Source of the DNA: Neodiprion pinetum | Taxonomy: Eukaryota; Arthropoda; Insecta; Hymenoptera; Diprionidae | Reading direction: 5' to 3' | NCBI RefSeq assembly: GCF_021155775.2 | Contig: NC_060236.1 | Span: 20,200,519 to 20,264,518, forward strand | DNA length: 64,000 nucleotides | Part shown: positions 1-34,183 of the stretch, in pieces | Numbering within the stretch: the stretch's first letter is position 1 | Layout of the letters: each line of letters starts with the position of its first letter | Notes under the pieces: model-generated | Database searches by the model: none | What the model saw: the letters and a program-made list of their open reading frames with translations, nothing else | Told to the model about the DNA's origin: nothing | Position numbers and translations under genes: made by a program

Positions 1-623
1 TAAAAAAAGAAATCATTTTTAGCTGCACCTCGTCATGTGTAGTGCGCTATTCGTAGAACAGCTTTAAAGCTTGCTTTAAAATCTTTTATTGCTCTTAGAA
101 GCGTGATCGCTTAAAACTCGATCATCGGCTTGCTGTCCGTTTTCAGAAGCGTCGTCGCTACAAGTTTAATTATCCGAATAAAACGATTTTTTAAAAAAAT
201 TCCTCCCTAGTCGCGCTACGTATTCTCAGAACGTCAGCGGAGCGTTTAAAGTGCCTCTTTGTCTCTTCGAGTGGTCTTAACTTTGCTCTGTAAAAGAGCA
301 AATCGTTTACTCAAGAGTTGTTGATTGAAACAATCTTGTAAAAGGGGGGCAAACGATCTACAGCATGGATTATAGTATCGAAACGTTTCACATTCAAATC
401 GGTTTCTCATATTTTCGTGACCATATCAAGAAACTCGGTAGAGTTTCGCACCTAATGTGAGAAGAGTCGGATGATAACTCGAAGCAAGAAATGGAATTGA
501 AAGAGAATTGGGTACAGGACAGTGAAAACTTACGTCAGGTTTCACCACAACAACACCGACACGACAGATAACAGAGTTAAACATTGTCTGGTCAGGTTGG
601 TGTCACTCCGCTCTCTGTTTCAG
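1..623. other. RIM intron or upstream sequence, no exon recognised
   Basis: No coding stretch is convincing here. The last dozen bases before 624 form a pyrimidine tract ending in CAG, which serves as the 3' splice site of the first visible RIM exon. The rest is presumably intron continuing from outside the window. Confidence 0.5.
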
Positions 624-21620
<20,997 letters not shown>

Positions 21621-21731
21621 TGTTATATTATACCATGAATGTACCAATGAACGATGAAGATGGAAGACGAACAAACAAAAAAGGTCTCTGTATACATAGA
21701 GCAGCAAACGTTGAGTAATGAAAATATGTAA

Positions 21732-21832
21732 TAATAATAATAATGATGATGATAATGATAATAATAATAATAATAATAATAGTGATAATAATAATAATAA
21801 TAGTAATAATAGTAATAATGATAATAACTGAT
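21732..21832. repeat. AAT/GAT trinucleotide microsatellite
   Basis: Imperfect AAT and GAT triplets. Open frames read as poly-Leu or poly-Ile and are not genes. Confidence 0.85.
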
Positions 21833-21904
21833 ATTTCGTCACGAAATCTTCGAGTAAAGAATTTATCATAGCATACACAAAAACGTATCAAATATTCATA
21901 TGTC

Positions 21905-21938
<34 letters not shown>

Positions 21939-21939
21939 A

Positions 21940-22519
21940 TATTGGGCAGTCGGTACCATTTTGAACTGGGTCTGAAATTTGACCTTTCTGATTTGACCCA
22001 TGATTTTTGATATGATCATCTCACTTTGAAAGACACTCGATTGTTCTTTTAGGTTTGTTTGACACGGTTGGAGTTTTCTACAATTTTTCAAGACCATGTT
22101 ATTGACCGACACAATTTAAAAATTTAACAAAATTCGAAAACATCGTGTGTGAAAATTTTCAAAAATCCGGTGTGACATATGAAAATGTTTCAGCAATCAT
22201 CCATAGTAAAATGAATCCCGCTTCCAAATTTTTTCACGTTTTTTTTCGGAAAAGGCATGAAAAGAGGAAGAAGGAAAAATCTCCCCACTCCAGCTCTAAG
22301 CGTTAAAATGTTGATATCTGATACACGATTTTACAATTTTTTAAATTGTGTCGATCAATAAGATGGTTTCGGAAAATTATAGAAAATTCAAACCGTGTTG
22401 AAGAAATCTTAAAAAATAGTGAGTCCCTTTCAAAGTGAGAAGATTCATATACAAAATGGAGGGTCAAATCAAAGAGGTCAAGGTTCAGACCCAAGTCGAA
22501 ATAGTATGGACTGCCCCAT
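21940..22519. mobile_element. Foldback MITE-like element next to a TA microsatellite
   Basis: The left end (ATTGGGCAGTC-GTACCATTTT) is mirrored by AAATAGTATGGACTGCCCCA at 22498-22517. The arms also share CAAACCGTGTTGA, ACAATTTAAAAAATT and GACCGACACAAT-type blocks in inverted order. A TA run (21908-21936) abuts the left end. No coding frame. Confidence 0.7.
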
Positions 22520-23637
22520 ATACATATGGATGATACAAAGTAAACAAAAATAGCGACGGTACACAATCAAGAATAGAAACCAAGGAAAAAAAAATATTAT
22601 CATATTATTATTAAAATATTATCTTTGCCGTATATTTTTCGATTCGTTATCCTTTTTTTCGGTTGGACTTTTTCCCACGCATGGAATCAAAATCTCTATA
22701 TGATTATACAGAGCAGCAGGAAAAATATTTTAGCAACCACCGTTACGAATTATTATTATCAATATTTTATTTTTTTTTTTTCATCTTTTTCCTGTTTTGG
22801 AAAATTTGCACAATGCAACCAAAAAGACGCTAATTTGCAAATTCGTCTCTTAAGATATTATAATGTATGCGGTTTTTTTTCTCTGTCCGACAAGCTTTTT
22901 CCTCTGCATCCGGAACTGAAAAAATTATTCCTATGCAGTGATAATATTGTTGTTATTATTATTATTGTTGTCATCGTTATTGTTGATGTGACTAATATAT
23001 ATTTGTTTATTTATTATATTTATTCTTATTCGTGGCAGCTGGCTGACAAAAATTTGAGTACTTTTTTGAACTTTTTTACTACTGTTGCTGTTGTTTTTTT
23101 TTTTTTTTTCTTTCTTGAACCTTTTCTTTATTTCCTCTTTGTTCATACGAATGGCTCGAATTAACGTTGTATTGTGATTGTTGCGTTTGTTTCAGTGAGA
23201 TCGGAACCGATTGAAAACAAAAAACTATTAAAAAACGAAATAGAAGTAAAAACACGAAAATCTACCGCCACAGGTGACACTCCAGACACGTGGCACTGGT
23301 GTACATAAATATTACATGTAACAATTTGTATATACAATAAGAATAAGCACGTAGCACGTGTGAATTATACATTATGTATTATATATATACATATGTATAC
23401 ATATACATACAAGATCAAAACTATAATAATATGACGTATCCTGACAACAAACAAACAATCGATAAATGAAAGTTCAAACATTTCCAAAATTAAAAATCTA
23501 TCGAAAAATAACGCTAGATCAAAAAATACGTAGATTCTAAAGCAATTGCAGTTATACCGAATATGACGAATTGTTGCGAAAAAAACAGGAAAGGCATAGA
23601 AACAAATGTATTGCGATACGTACACATTAGGGCGAAA
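22520..23637. other. Intergenic, AT-rich, no gene recognised
   Basis: T-rich and trinucleotide-rich sequence. The longest open frame (22625-23164, + strand) is Phe/Ile/Val-rich low complexity without a recognisable domain. Confidence 0.45.
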
Positions 23638-25078
23638 TGAAAAAGATCAATTTTCGCGTATTGTATCGCGCGGGAAAGTTGCGTCTTGGCATCACTGAAA
23701 AAAGTGTGCGAAAGAAAAAAATTCGGAATCGATATCTTCGGTTCCGGCAAACGAATTAAAATTTTGAATTCTTTAACACGAGGTTCGAATAGAGAAAAAA
23801 ACGAGAACGATCAATCAGCACTGAAAATGCATAAAAACTCACCGGGTGATTCGTTTTTAGCACTCCTGCGCTTTCTTGAAGCGAAAAGAACGTACCTAGC
23901 TTTCGTTTGACATATTAAAATTTAAAACATCTTGCTTAGTTTTGGAGATACCGGGACGATATCTTGAAACTTGAAAATCAACCGCGCATGCGCGAGTTTT
24001 ATCGGCTGTTCGTGCAGCCTGACCATCCCGAGTTTCAGCTGTCAAACTGTTTCTGGCGGCGATTTAGTTGATACGAATTTTCAAGGTTAAAATCTTAAAT
24101 AATTGAGGTAGTGACTCGGAAGGGTTTGGGAAGCATTTGTTATTGGGTCGGAAAGTTGATTCTTCGAAGAACGGTCGGAATTTAATGCTTATGCTCTTCG
24201 AGCATGCAAATGTACACATTTTGTGTACGTTGGCCCGCCTGCATCGCAGACAAAAATATCGCTGCGAGAAGATTTCGCCGACCAATGAGATTGAATTTTT
24301 GGCGCATGCGCAGTTGATTTTCAAGTTTCAAGAGATTGTCCCGGTATAAGCATTTGAAGAATAAAGTTTTTTGGGAAGAAAATTAGAAATTGGTAACAAA
24401 AAAAAATTAATTAAGAACAAACAACCGCCGAAATCACCTGGTAGCTCTAGAAATAATTCATGAAAGTTCTAACAAGAATTTGGCTTTCATTTCAAATATC
24501 TCGTCCATTACCTGAAATACGAGCGCGTTAAAAGTAATTTGCCGGAAAAAATTTAAATATACACAGTGTATGTGTATGCACATTCTTTTAACGCGCGCGT
24601 ATTTCAGGAAATAAACGAGATATTTGAATATCGAATCGTCGAGCTTTCATGAAGTCTTTCTAGTGCTACTTGGTCATTTCGGCGGTTCTTTGTTCATAAT
24701 TCAATTTTTTTTGTCACTTTTTAATTTTCTTCTGAAAAAAAATAACTTTTCAAATGCACATATCTCCGAAACTAAGCAAGATATTTTAAATTTTAATACG
24801 TCAAACGAAAGCTACATTCTTTTCGCTTCGAGAATGCGCAGGGGGGGATGAAATCGAATCACCCGGTAGGTTTTCATATATTCTTCAGTGCTAACCGGTC
24901 TTTTTGGGGACTTTTCTCCATTTCAAGCCCATGTTAAAAAATTAAAAACGTTATGGAGTTTGCCAGAACAGAAAATATCTGTTGTAAATTTTTGCTTTTG
25001 GCACACTTTTTACTGATGCCAAGAGACGACTTTCCCGTGCTACTACGATACAATCCGCGAAAACTAACCTTTTTCACT
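23638..25078. mobile_element. Foldback element with two smaller inverted repeats nested inside
   Basis: Outer arms: the left contains GTATTGTATCGCGCGGGAAA, GTGTGCGAAAGA and the ACGTACCTAGCTTTCGTTTG area up to about 23960. The right (24700-25078), inverted, contains matching TTTCCCGTGC-ACTACGATACAA, CTTTTTACTGATGCCAAGAG and CGTCAAACGAAAGCTACATTCTTTTCGC. Between them lie a nested pair at about 23945-24350 (CCGGGACGATATCTTGAAAC against GTTTCAAGAGATTGTCCCGG, with CGCATGCGC at both inner ends) and a second pair at about 24445-24655 (CTGAAATACGAGCGCGTTAA against inverted copies). No long frame. Confidence 0.65.
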
Positions 25079-25102
25079 CTGCGGGAGTACACATGTGCGC
25101 AC

Positions 25103-25249
25103 AGAATCTTAGAAGGCTAATTTTTCGACCAGTTCGGTTACGTTTGGCAATGCAGATTCAGCCTCCACTGTCACTGTTGAAGCAGCTAGAGGCTGATCTG
25201 CATTGCCAACGTGATCCATTCGGTCGCAAAATTACCCGTTCATGATTCT
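25103..25249. repeat. Compact 147-base hairpin
   Basis: The two halves are imperfect reverse complements from AGAATC/GATTCT at the ends to the GGCAATGCAGAT(T)CAGCCTC core, with about 60-base arms and a loop of only about 25 bases. It could be a tiny foldback element or a transcribed hairpin. No evidence of expression is available. Confidence 0.6.
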
Positions 25250-25499
25250 CTGTCTGTATGTGTATACGTAACAATAACAGTAAAAAACAGTATTCATAAT
25301 AATGATAATCCACAGCATCATGCACCTCGTCTACGTATATTATGAGATTTCATTATAAAACACGATTATCAATAGTATAATAGTATAGTAACTATTATTA
25401 TTATTACTATTACTTTTATTATTACTATCATTAGTAATATGATTGACTCGATGACGAGCAAAGAAAAATGGATCTTAGAAAGACGGTTACGGGGAAAAA

Positions 25500-26160
25500 A
25501 TTACAAATTTCAGAAATATTTAATTCTGCCGAGCTGACGAAAATTTTTCATTTCAATGCAATAATGGATGTGAGGAAAATATCTGTCGAAAAAGTAATGA
25601 CAACTGTATTTAATAATAATGATATGGCAATGATGATAACACTTATACCGCGTCAAGTTATATTAAACGCGTGATAAATAATTCATGAGAAGATTTAAGA
25701 GAAATCATGATTGGTGAGGTAATATCAATAACAATAACAATAATAATAATAATAATAATAATAATACCAACCATAATAGTAATCATAACCTATAACTAAA
25801 AATGGTATTGAAAAAGAAAACACAAATTTTAAATGTAAAATAATTCTGCCCAGATGCCGAGAATTTTTCATTTAAATGCAATAACGAAGGTGAGGAAAAA
25901 ATCTGATGAAAAAGTAATTATTGTATAGAGATGATAATAATAACTATACCGAGTCAAATTATATTAAATGCGTGATAAATCATAACGAGAAAACTTAGAA
26001 AGAAACATGATTGAAAAAGTCATAGTAATAATAATAATGATAACGATAGAAGAAATAATAATAAGAATAATAAAGATAATAATAATAATTACAATAACAA
26101 CAACAGTAACAATAATAATTATAATAACAACGATAATAACAACAACAACAATAGTACCAA
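25500..26160. repeat. Diverged tandem duplication, about 325-base unit, two copies
   Basis: The segment near 25520-25760 is repeated at about 25845-26080 in the same order: AATTCTGCC, GAATTTTTCATTT, AATGCAATAA, GAGGAAAAT, AAAGTAAT, ATATTAAA-GCGTGATAAAT, then an AAT/AAC microsatellite. Not coding. Confidence 0.6.
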
Positions 26161-26385
26161 TAATAGTCATCATGATCTATCGCTAAGCTTTGTGTAAATG
26201 TGAAGATGACGGTGATTCGCGACTCATGTATGTATACATGCTGTGACATTAGGTGGATGCGCATAATAAGGACCCCTAGTTATAGGCAATACAGAGTACA
26301 CAGGTCTGGATTGTTTGGATTGAAGCGGCTGGCGCGCGGCTAATGTCACCCCGGCAAAACTCGGAGCTGCTCAGAGTGGTTCTTA

Positions 26386-26693
26386 CATAGACTTATAAAG
26401 ATAGACTGAGCGCTCCTATAAGAGGCACTGACAATTACATATAAAGGACAGTGATATACCGGGAGTACTACTCTCTCTTTTCAATCGGCGTCACGGTGGG
26501 AGACAACGGAGCAGTGGAAGTGGAACAGCTATACACATAGGCGCATAATTTCGCCTCATTCTCCTCTACCGCCTCGATCCCCGCCACAAATATCGTCAGA
26601 GAGAGAAAGGAGTACTACCGGCATATTTCTGTCCTTTAAATGTTTGCTTCAAGCGGCTCATGAGAGCGCTCAGTCTATCTTTATAAGTCTATG
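26386..26693. mobile_element. hAT-like MITE with 8-base target duplication
   Basis: Perfect terminal inverted repeats of about 31 bases begin CATAGACTTATAAAGATAGA. The 8 bases on each side, GGTTCTTA (26378-26385) and GATTCTTA (26694-26701), match at 7 of 8 positions. Element size of about 0.3 kb, an 8-base duplication and CA ends are typical of hAT-derived MITEs. The interior is non-coding. Confidence 0.75.
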
Positions 26694-26699
26694 GATTCT

Positions 26700-28045
26700 T
26701 ACAGGTATGTTGCGCATCCACGTAAAGTCCCGGTTTAATATGTGTTATAATGGTATAGGTATACCTATGATAATAAGGGTAACGGAAGAAGTTATATATA
26801 CAGACTGTCCATGTAATGTATTTATCATCATCATCATCGTTAGTATTATTGTTGTTATTATCATTATTATTATTATCATACGTATAAATATATTACATGC
26901 TTAAATTGGAATTGATAACAAACAAATGAAAAAAGATGAAAGAAACCAAGAAAAAGAAATGCTGTTTTACTTGCTCGAAGGGAGGGTGGAGGAGAGAGGA
27001 AGAGAGAAAAACACTTTACGGGCACGCCTCATACAATATTTTTTGCGGCAAAGCATGAAAAGTCACTTTGACGCCAGTTGAGATCCCTACCATGGACCGC
27101 GCAACAGAAGTTAGAATTGCCGTATAAAGTCAGTTATACAGCAGTATAAGATGCGCACTTCGAACGGCGCATCAAAATTGCAGTATAAAGACAATTATTT
27201 TTTTTTTTTTTTTTGCCTTAAATACGACACTAAAGTAACTGTTTTACGACGACGGGCATGAAAATCTACAGCGGGCAAAAAATTTACTTTTTATCACACG
27301 TGCGTGAAAAGTGGGGCTTTGCGTGGCAGCTTAGCGTGACAAAAGTAATCAATTTCAGCTGAGTGTTGTAAAGATAGGTTCACGCATGCGCAGTCTACAA
27401 TTGCTTCAATTTCGTCCCTAGGGAGAATAGATTCACCACTCGTGTCCCACAAAACTACCACGTTAAGTCCTACCACTTTTCATTCCTCTGTTATCAAAAG
27501 TATCGGAGTAACACAACTTTCCCCTTTCACTTTCTTATTTCAGAACTTATGACATTCTATTACCACAGCAACAAAAGTAAATGCTAAAAAGGAAATTGAC
27601 TAGTAAGAGTGGTAGCAATGGAAATTTGTTTGCTTTTCTATCTCGAGAGTGCGTTACGAAAAATTTGTGTTACCAACAAACGTGGGGGAAAACTCAAAAG
27701 TTCTAGTAACCATTGGTTACTTCATCGCTCAGCTCGACTCAGGTGTTGATGCTTTACAATAGGTTGTCGAATAAGGGTCCCATACTAAAGCGTTGAGTGT
27801 CACCCCGCTGATCAAAACTATCGTGTGACTCGGGCCCAAAGTTAGCGATGGCAACTCGAGTGGTTGCCGCCCTCACTTTGCTCGGACGCAAACTTCACAC
27901 TCGTCGCATTCGCCAACTTTCGTCCCTCGTCACACAATACACTATTTTTGCCCGCATTTGTTCCGGAGCCGGCAATAAAGTTACTTTTTTGCCTTTTCAC
28001 TTTTATACTAATTAAATATATATATTGCAATTATTAGTTAATTGA

Positions 28046-28100
<55 letters not shown>

Positions 28101-30720
28101 CCAATTTGTTGATCAATGTCATTTGATCTCCGATTTTTGGCAGAAAAAAAGCCAAGTCCATACATGCGTTACAAAAAATATTGTATGAAACAGGGGCAAA
28201 GGCGCCTTTTTCCTTCGTGTGATTGCATCACTCGCCTCCGTCTCGGAATAAGTTCTCGTTTCGCTTATGCTTGCGAGCCCGCGACTTGGACTGTAAACTC
28301 CACACGCGGGCAAAAAAGAACCACTTCTCGCCCTTGGTAGAGAATATACTAATATAGGTATTTACCACAGTTTTGAGGTTAGGTATAAAATGGCACTGGT
28401 CGGATCGAAAACCAGTGTCAAAAAGTGACTTATTTTTCATGCCTGGGCCGGAAAACAAATTAAAAACAAACAAACCCACGTAAGTATCGTGAAAAAATAT
28501 TAAAAATGAATGTATAATATTATAGAGGTTTAAAGTACATTTCTCATACAATACACAGTCTGGCGGATTCGGTCCCACCGTGTTATTCAGTGTTTTTTCA
28601 GTGGGTCCTTAAATCAGTAATATTAGAGTGATGTTTCAGGATATTTCAATCACTCAAATTCCATTCAATTCTTCGGTAAAGTTGTAAAATTTTCCCACTG
28701 CGGTAACATCAAAATAACACTAAAAGGATTCAATACATGAAGCGTGGTTTCTTTATCTATTGATGACGTACTTTATTTGTATCGTTTCTTACATCACATT
28801 TACACTGACTGAAGACTTAACACTTACTGAATTACTGAAGCTCCCAGACTGACTGACTACTCTCTTGATATACTCTTTCTCTGTTCTAGCATATTCCCGT
28901 TGCTCCTTTCTTTAATTCCGAGTCTCATCTAGATCTTTTTCCTTTACTCTATAACTTCTGTCGATACTGTTGTTACTAAAGTATTCTGTATTACATATTG
29001 ATAATAAAGCGTTCCGTATTGCTTTTTTCTTAACATTTTTTAAATAAAATATTTCCGCAATTTCAGTAGATTTCAAGCGTGACTTCAGTTATAAGTATGA
29101 ATTTAGAATTCAGTATAATTTCAGGGGGGGGTGAGGGGGGTAAGAAATCTTTTCGATTTCAATGTTATTGTAGTGGTGGAGTAGAAAATTTTTATTTCAG
29201 TGATTTTTCGGTGGGACTTTGGTATGCTTTTAATGTAGTTACATCGAAAATACAGTGTAAAATATTCTTAACTACACCGTGAAATCTATAAGTGTAACTT
29301 CAGTTGAATTTCAGTGGGACGAAATCTGTCAGGTGCAGACACATATATATATTCTGTAATACGAGCATGATTATATCATTATTATCGTTATTGGCATTAT
29401 TACTGTTATTGCTATTATCATCTCCATTATTATATAATAAAAAAGTTAAAGAAGCAAAAATTAATGCAGAACAAGGTTTTATTTACATCCTCGTAAATAT
29501 TATAATAGTATTAATAATTATGTATTATGTAATACGCACTGCATATAAAGAAAGGGCAATTACAACACACCATCGCGTTTGCTCTTCACAAAGTTATTTG
29601 CTCCAATGATTAATTTTGGTTTTTTTTTTCTGCTTTTTTTTCTCTCTTTTTGATCGATAATTTTAATTTTGCATCACCTTTGGTTTTCGAACCTCTAGAA
29701 TCCAAGAAACAGGTGTTTAGTGTAATGTCCGTCTGTCGGTCGGCCATACAAACACCTGCGATGATCTCGGATACGGCTCGATGAAAAAATCTGAAACTTA
29801 CAGGATCTCACAACGATATGATAGGCACGAAAAATTGCCATGTACCGTTTAATTCAAACTTCCGGTTCCGGTGAATCGATTTTTAATGTTTGACCCACAA
29901 ATCTAGACTTTTTCTTCTCTTTATTACTATTTCTAAATTAACGATTATGATATTTTTCCGAGTTTATTTAGGTATTGAGAAAAAAATGTAGAAATTTTGA
30001 GTTTTTAATAATTCTTAGTTTTTTTCATACTTTTTTTCTTTTTACAATTGAAACTTATTCTTTTTTTTCATTACTGGTGTTTTTTTTATTTTTCCTATCG
30101 ATAAACCAACATTTGTTCTTTTTTGATGAAAAGTATCGCAAAAAACTGTTTTTTCCAGCTTGTCATGTCTCATTTTATTTTAATCTTGTTCTGCGCTTAG
30201 GAACGAGAAAAGAAAGAAGAAATGGAAATACGAAAAAAAGATAAAACAAGTCTTCGCTGTTTAAAATATTTGAGAAAATGTTTTGCATTGACAGAGACAG
30301 AAACAAAGATCAAATGAACCGTGAACGAATGGAAACAAAAACCACGACAAAAATTCATTCTTCCATTTATTTTCTGTGACTCCTTTCCTCTCTCTCTCTC
30401 TCTTTCTCTCTCTGATTTTTTTGCCCGACATTGCCACGGGCATAATAAACCTTATCTATCTACATATATACCTGTCTCTCGTTTTCTATTTCGGTTTTCA
30501 TTCAGTTTTGAAATGAACCCCGTGTAAATATATCATACATACCTATACATATAGATATCTATCGAATGCATAAATGCAAGGAGAAAAAAAAACATAAATT
30601 ATTGCATATCCTGCCCGAACTTTGGTAATTAATCACTTTGTATACCACATACATGATATATAACGGTCCCATCACATAAATAACAAGTTCAATAATTTGG
30701 TAAATAAATATAAAATACAT
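26700..30720. other. Intergenic repeats, no gene recognised
   Basis: Contains short trinucleotide runs, a T18-like run at 27198-27215, a TA array at 28050-28096, G-rich runs at 29123-29140 and a CT run near 30390-30415. Several motifs recur loosely (a CGGGCAAAAAA-type word at 27266 and 28307; CATGCGCAGT near 27385), which suggests old transposon fragments, but I could not define ends. Confidence 0.4.
28050..28096. repeat. TA dinucleotide microsatellite
   Basis: A nearly pure TA run of about 45 bases in the intergenic block. Confidence 0.85.
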
Positions 30721-30724
30721 GATA

Positions 30725-31532
30725 GAGTGTTTCAGAATCAAAAGAATTTTGATCTCGCTCGTACTTACACTCTGAAAAGCACGTTTTAGACAAAAGAAAA
30801 TAAGCCCCTCAAAAGATGAGGTCTGCAGCTTACGTGGAATGGCTGCCGAAATCAGACTTTGTGATAAAAATCATGAAAATTCCATTTCCGTGCCATTTTG
30901 GCATGAGCATTTTTTTTTTCTGTCCTTTAAAAAAGTTATTTGCGATTTTTGGATATAAAATAGTGAGTAATCGATTAATTTTACCTGTTTAGACCATTTT
31001 TCTTCACGTCCGTAGAGTTATTGACGCTTTTGTGTGTTCACCATAACTCGGGACTTACAACAAGAGAATCGGACTTCAAGTTGAATAGCTCAAAGAGGAG
31101 GAAGAATTTTTTTGTAATAAAATTACACATCCTTAGCAAGCAGTGTCGTCCAATCTTTCTCTTTAATTTCAATTCGCTTTGAGACTTTTTCTGAACCGTC
31201 TCTATGTCTGATCGCTTGAATAATTTTCAATTTGACATCATTCGGTACAATTTCATTTTGTTACTCTTTTCCATAATCAATCAAGGTCATATTCCATGGA
31301 AACTCTTTTCAAGGCCCAAAATAAATTTTCTAGCCGCCATAAAAGAAATGTTCTTGCCGAAATGACACAGAAATGGAATTTTCATGATTTTTATCACAAA
31401 ATGCGATTTCGGCAGCTATTCCACACAAGCTACGGACCTCATCTTTTGAGCGGCCCTTTTTTTCGTCTAAAACAAGCTTCTCAGACTGCAAGTGCGAGCG
31501 AAATGAAAAGTTTTTTTTATTCTGAAACGCTC
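30725..31532. mobile_element. Foldback MITE-like element, about 0.8 kb
   Basis: The left end GAGTGTTTCAGAATCAAAAG is mirrored by TTTATTCTGAAACGCTC at 31516-31532. The arms of about 200 bases share inverted blocks such as ATCATGAAAATTCCATTTCC (left, near 30870) and CATCTTTTGAG (right, 31440-31450). The unpaired centre is AT-rich. No credible coding frame. Confidence 0.7.
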
Positions 31533-31644
31533 TCATATACATATATACGATATAGATCAAGGAAATCCGAAACGGAGAAAAGAGAAGAAAAATCACAAAA
31601 ATGAATAATAACGATACTAACAGTGGTAACATCACCAAAAAAAA

Positions 31645-31646
31645 AA

Positions 31647-31730
<84 letters not shown>

Positions 31731-31731
31731 T
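31645..31731. repeat. AAT trinucleotide microsatellite
   Basis: Preceded by AAAT repeats; roughly 25 AAT triplets. Confidence 0.9.
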
Positions 31732-31739
31732 TGATGATC

Positions 31740-34152
31740 ATGATAATAATAATAACTAGACCCAGTAGAAAGATTGTTTTCTACGTGAAAGTTGGATATA
31801 AAACAATATACGTACGTACATTCTATATATTATACACGATGTCAAAATTTACAAATGTTATGTTTTAAAGAATACAGGAAGAAAAAACAAACAATAATAT
31901 TGATCAAGAATAACATGTAATGCTATCGCTTTATATATATTGCAATTCCAATTGGAAATAATCGAAATTTCGAATAATCCCATGGATCGGATATATGTTT
32001 TTTTTCCTTTACATTGATACAAATTACACTTCACTTTTTCCTAATTTTCATGTAATTTTACAGATGACTCGCCTGAATTTTATTCCTATGCAGATCATTT
32101 CCAAAGAATCTGGAGACTCATAGAACATGGAAATTCGTGATTCATTTTTTTTTTTTTTTTTTATTTTCTGTGTCATATAAAAATCTGTTATGTATTTAAC
32201 ATCATGGGTTTAAATTATTGAGTGTTTTGAATTTCTCGTCGTCCACGATTTGTAAATTGTACATAGATACTTAGTTCTTACAATTAATTTATTAATTAAT
32301 TGATTGATTGGTTAACCGATTAGTAAGTGTAACTAACGATAAGTATAATATTGTTCACAATATGTACGTAACCGATAATAATAATGGATAATTCGTATAT
32401 GTATGTTATATAGACGTAAGCGTACACAAACTGAATATCTGAATTTGTACCTATGATATAATTAACTATGATATGTAATACAAAAGTATACATATGCATA
32501 CATACATGAATAAGATGATGTAAAATCAGTATCATTACAATGATGATGAAAAAAAGTAATATGCAAAAGATCAAGACCTCGATGAAAGTAGATCAAGGTG
32601 GGAAGAAACTTGCTGTATATACATAACATGTATATTATAAATACACAATAACTGTTGTGAAAACGAGGATAAGAAGAAGAAGAAAAGAAACACACGCTAA
32701 ACGTTGTTATTATGTAGATTCATACTAAATATAAACAGCCACGGAGTACCACTTTTGTCAAGATGGAAATTTTTTTTTCAAATCAAAGAAATAAAGGAAA
32801 AAAATAAACTTGTAATTATATTACATACATTGCATATATAAATAAAGATAACATACACACCTAGTGAGCCAAAAACTTTATAACTAGATTATCACGATAT
32901 CATTATTATTACGATTATTGATATCGAATTCATATTGAGTATAAAAAATAAACTGTACGTAATATTAGTATATAATGTATACCTACATATGTGGGTGGGT
33001 GTGTGGGTGTGTGTGTGTGTGTGTGTACATACACATATACAAAATGAAATATCTACCGCGCGCAAGCGCTAGTGAAAAGAAGAAAACAAACCAGGGAAAG
33101 AAAAAACGAACAAAAAAAAATTGAACAAAAAATTCCACGAAGTTATTATTACCTATTATTACTATACAATTACTATTACTACTATTACTATAACCGATAT
33201 GCTACCTTGTATAAAGAAAAAATAACATGTCGATCGTAGTATATAGAAAACCTCGTACCTTGTACCTATATATTATAATAATATGATCTATTATAATATT
33301 ATTATTACCTTGTATCCGAAAGTTGTAAGAATTGATCGGCTCATTCTCGAGGTTGGAAGAAAAAAGGAATCAAAAAAAAAAAATAAGAAAAAGGGCAAGA
33401 AACATTATTAATTGAATTGCAGGAAACAGAGGCGACGAGGAGAAGGGAAGGTAAAAAAAAAAAATGTTCACGATTTTGTAATTTTTCATCCTTCTGGAAC
33501 TCTGTTTCGCCGAAAATTATATTATTAGGAAGAAAAATGTAAATCTCAAATCCAATACCATTCCTCAACGTTACACACTGCATGATTTATATAGGATAAT
33601 ACAATATGTACAGCAATTTGAACACATTTACGGCGAGGATTGGTCGATCAAAATTTTCGAAACGAAACAAACAAATCACACACCTTGTTGATTATTATTA
33701 AAGAAAAGAAATTAAAAAAAAAAAACAAATTAAAAGAATCACTACCACGATGATAATGACGATGAAAGAAAGAAGAATAAATAACCAATAATGGTCATAA
33801 TCGTAATAATAACGACCTGAATTATTGTTCGAATATTATAATTATGAGTGGAACATATTCGACACATTGTTAGAGTTGAGATTCGTCTTGGAAATCTTCT
33901 GATAGTTTATTATAAAGCTTGTACAATATACCTATATAATTTTTTGAAAAGTATGATTTTTTTCTCTTACCCTCAAAATTTCTAAATTTTGAGAGGAGGA
34001 AAAAAGGAAGTAAGGAACAAAAACGAAAAAAAAATGCCATGCAAACTTATCGAATCGTTACGATATAACTAATATTATTGTTGTTGTTGTTGTTGTTATC
34101 ATTATTATTATTGTTGTTGTCATTATTATTATTTTTTTTTGTCATCATTGTA

Positions 34153-34183
<31 letters not shown>

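Noticed and set aside
22625..23164. 179-residue + strand frame
   Set aside because: Phe/Val/Ile-rich translation of T-rich and ATT-repeat DNA with no domain or homolog recognised.
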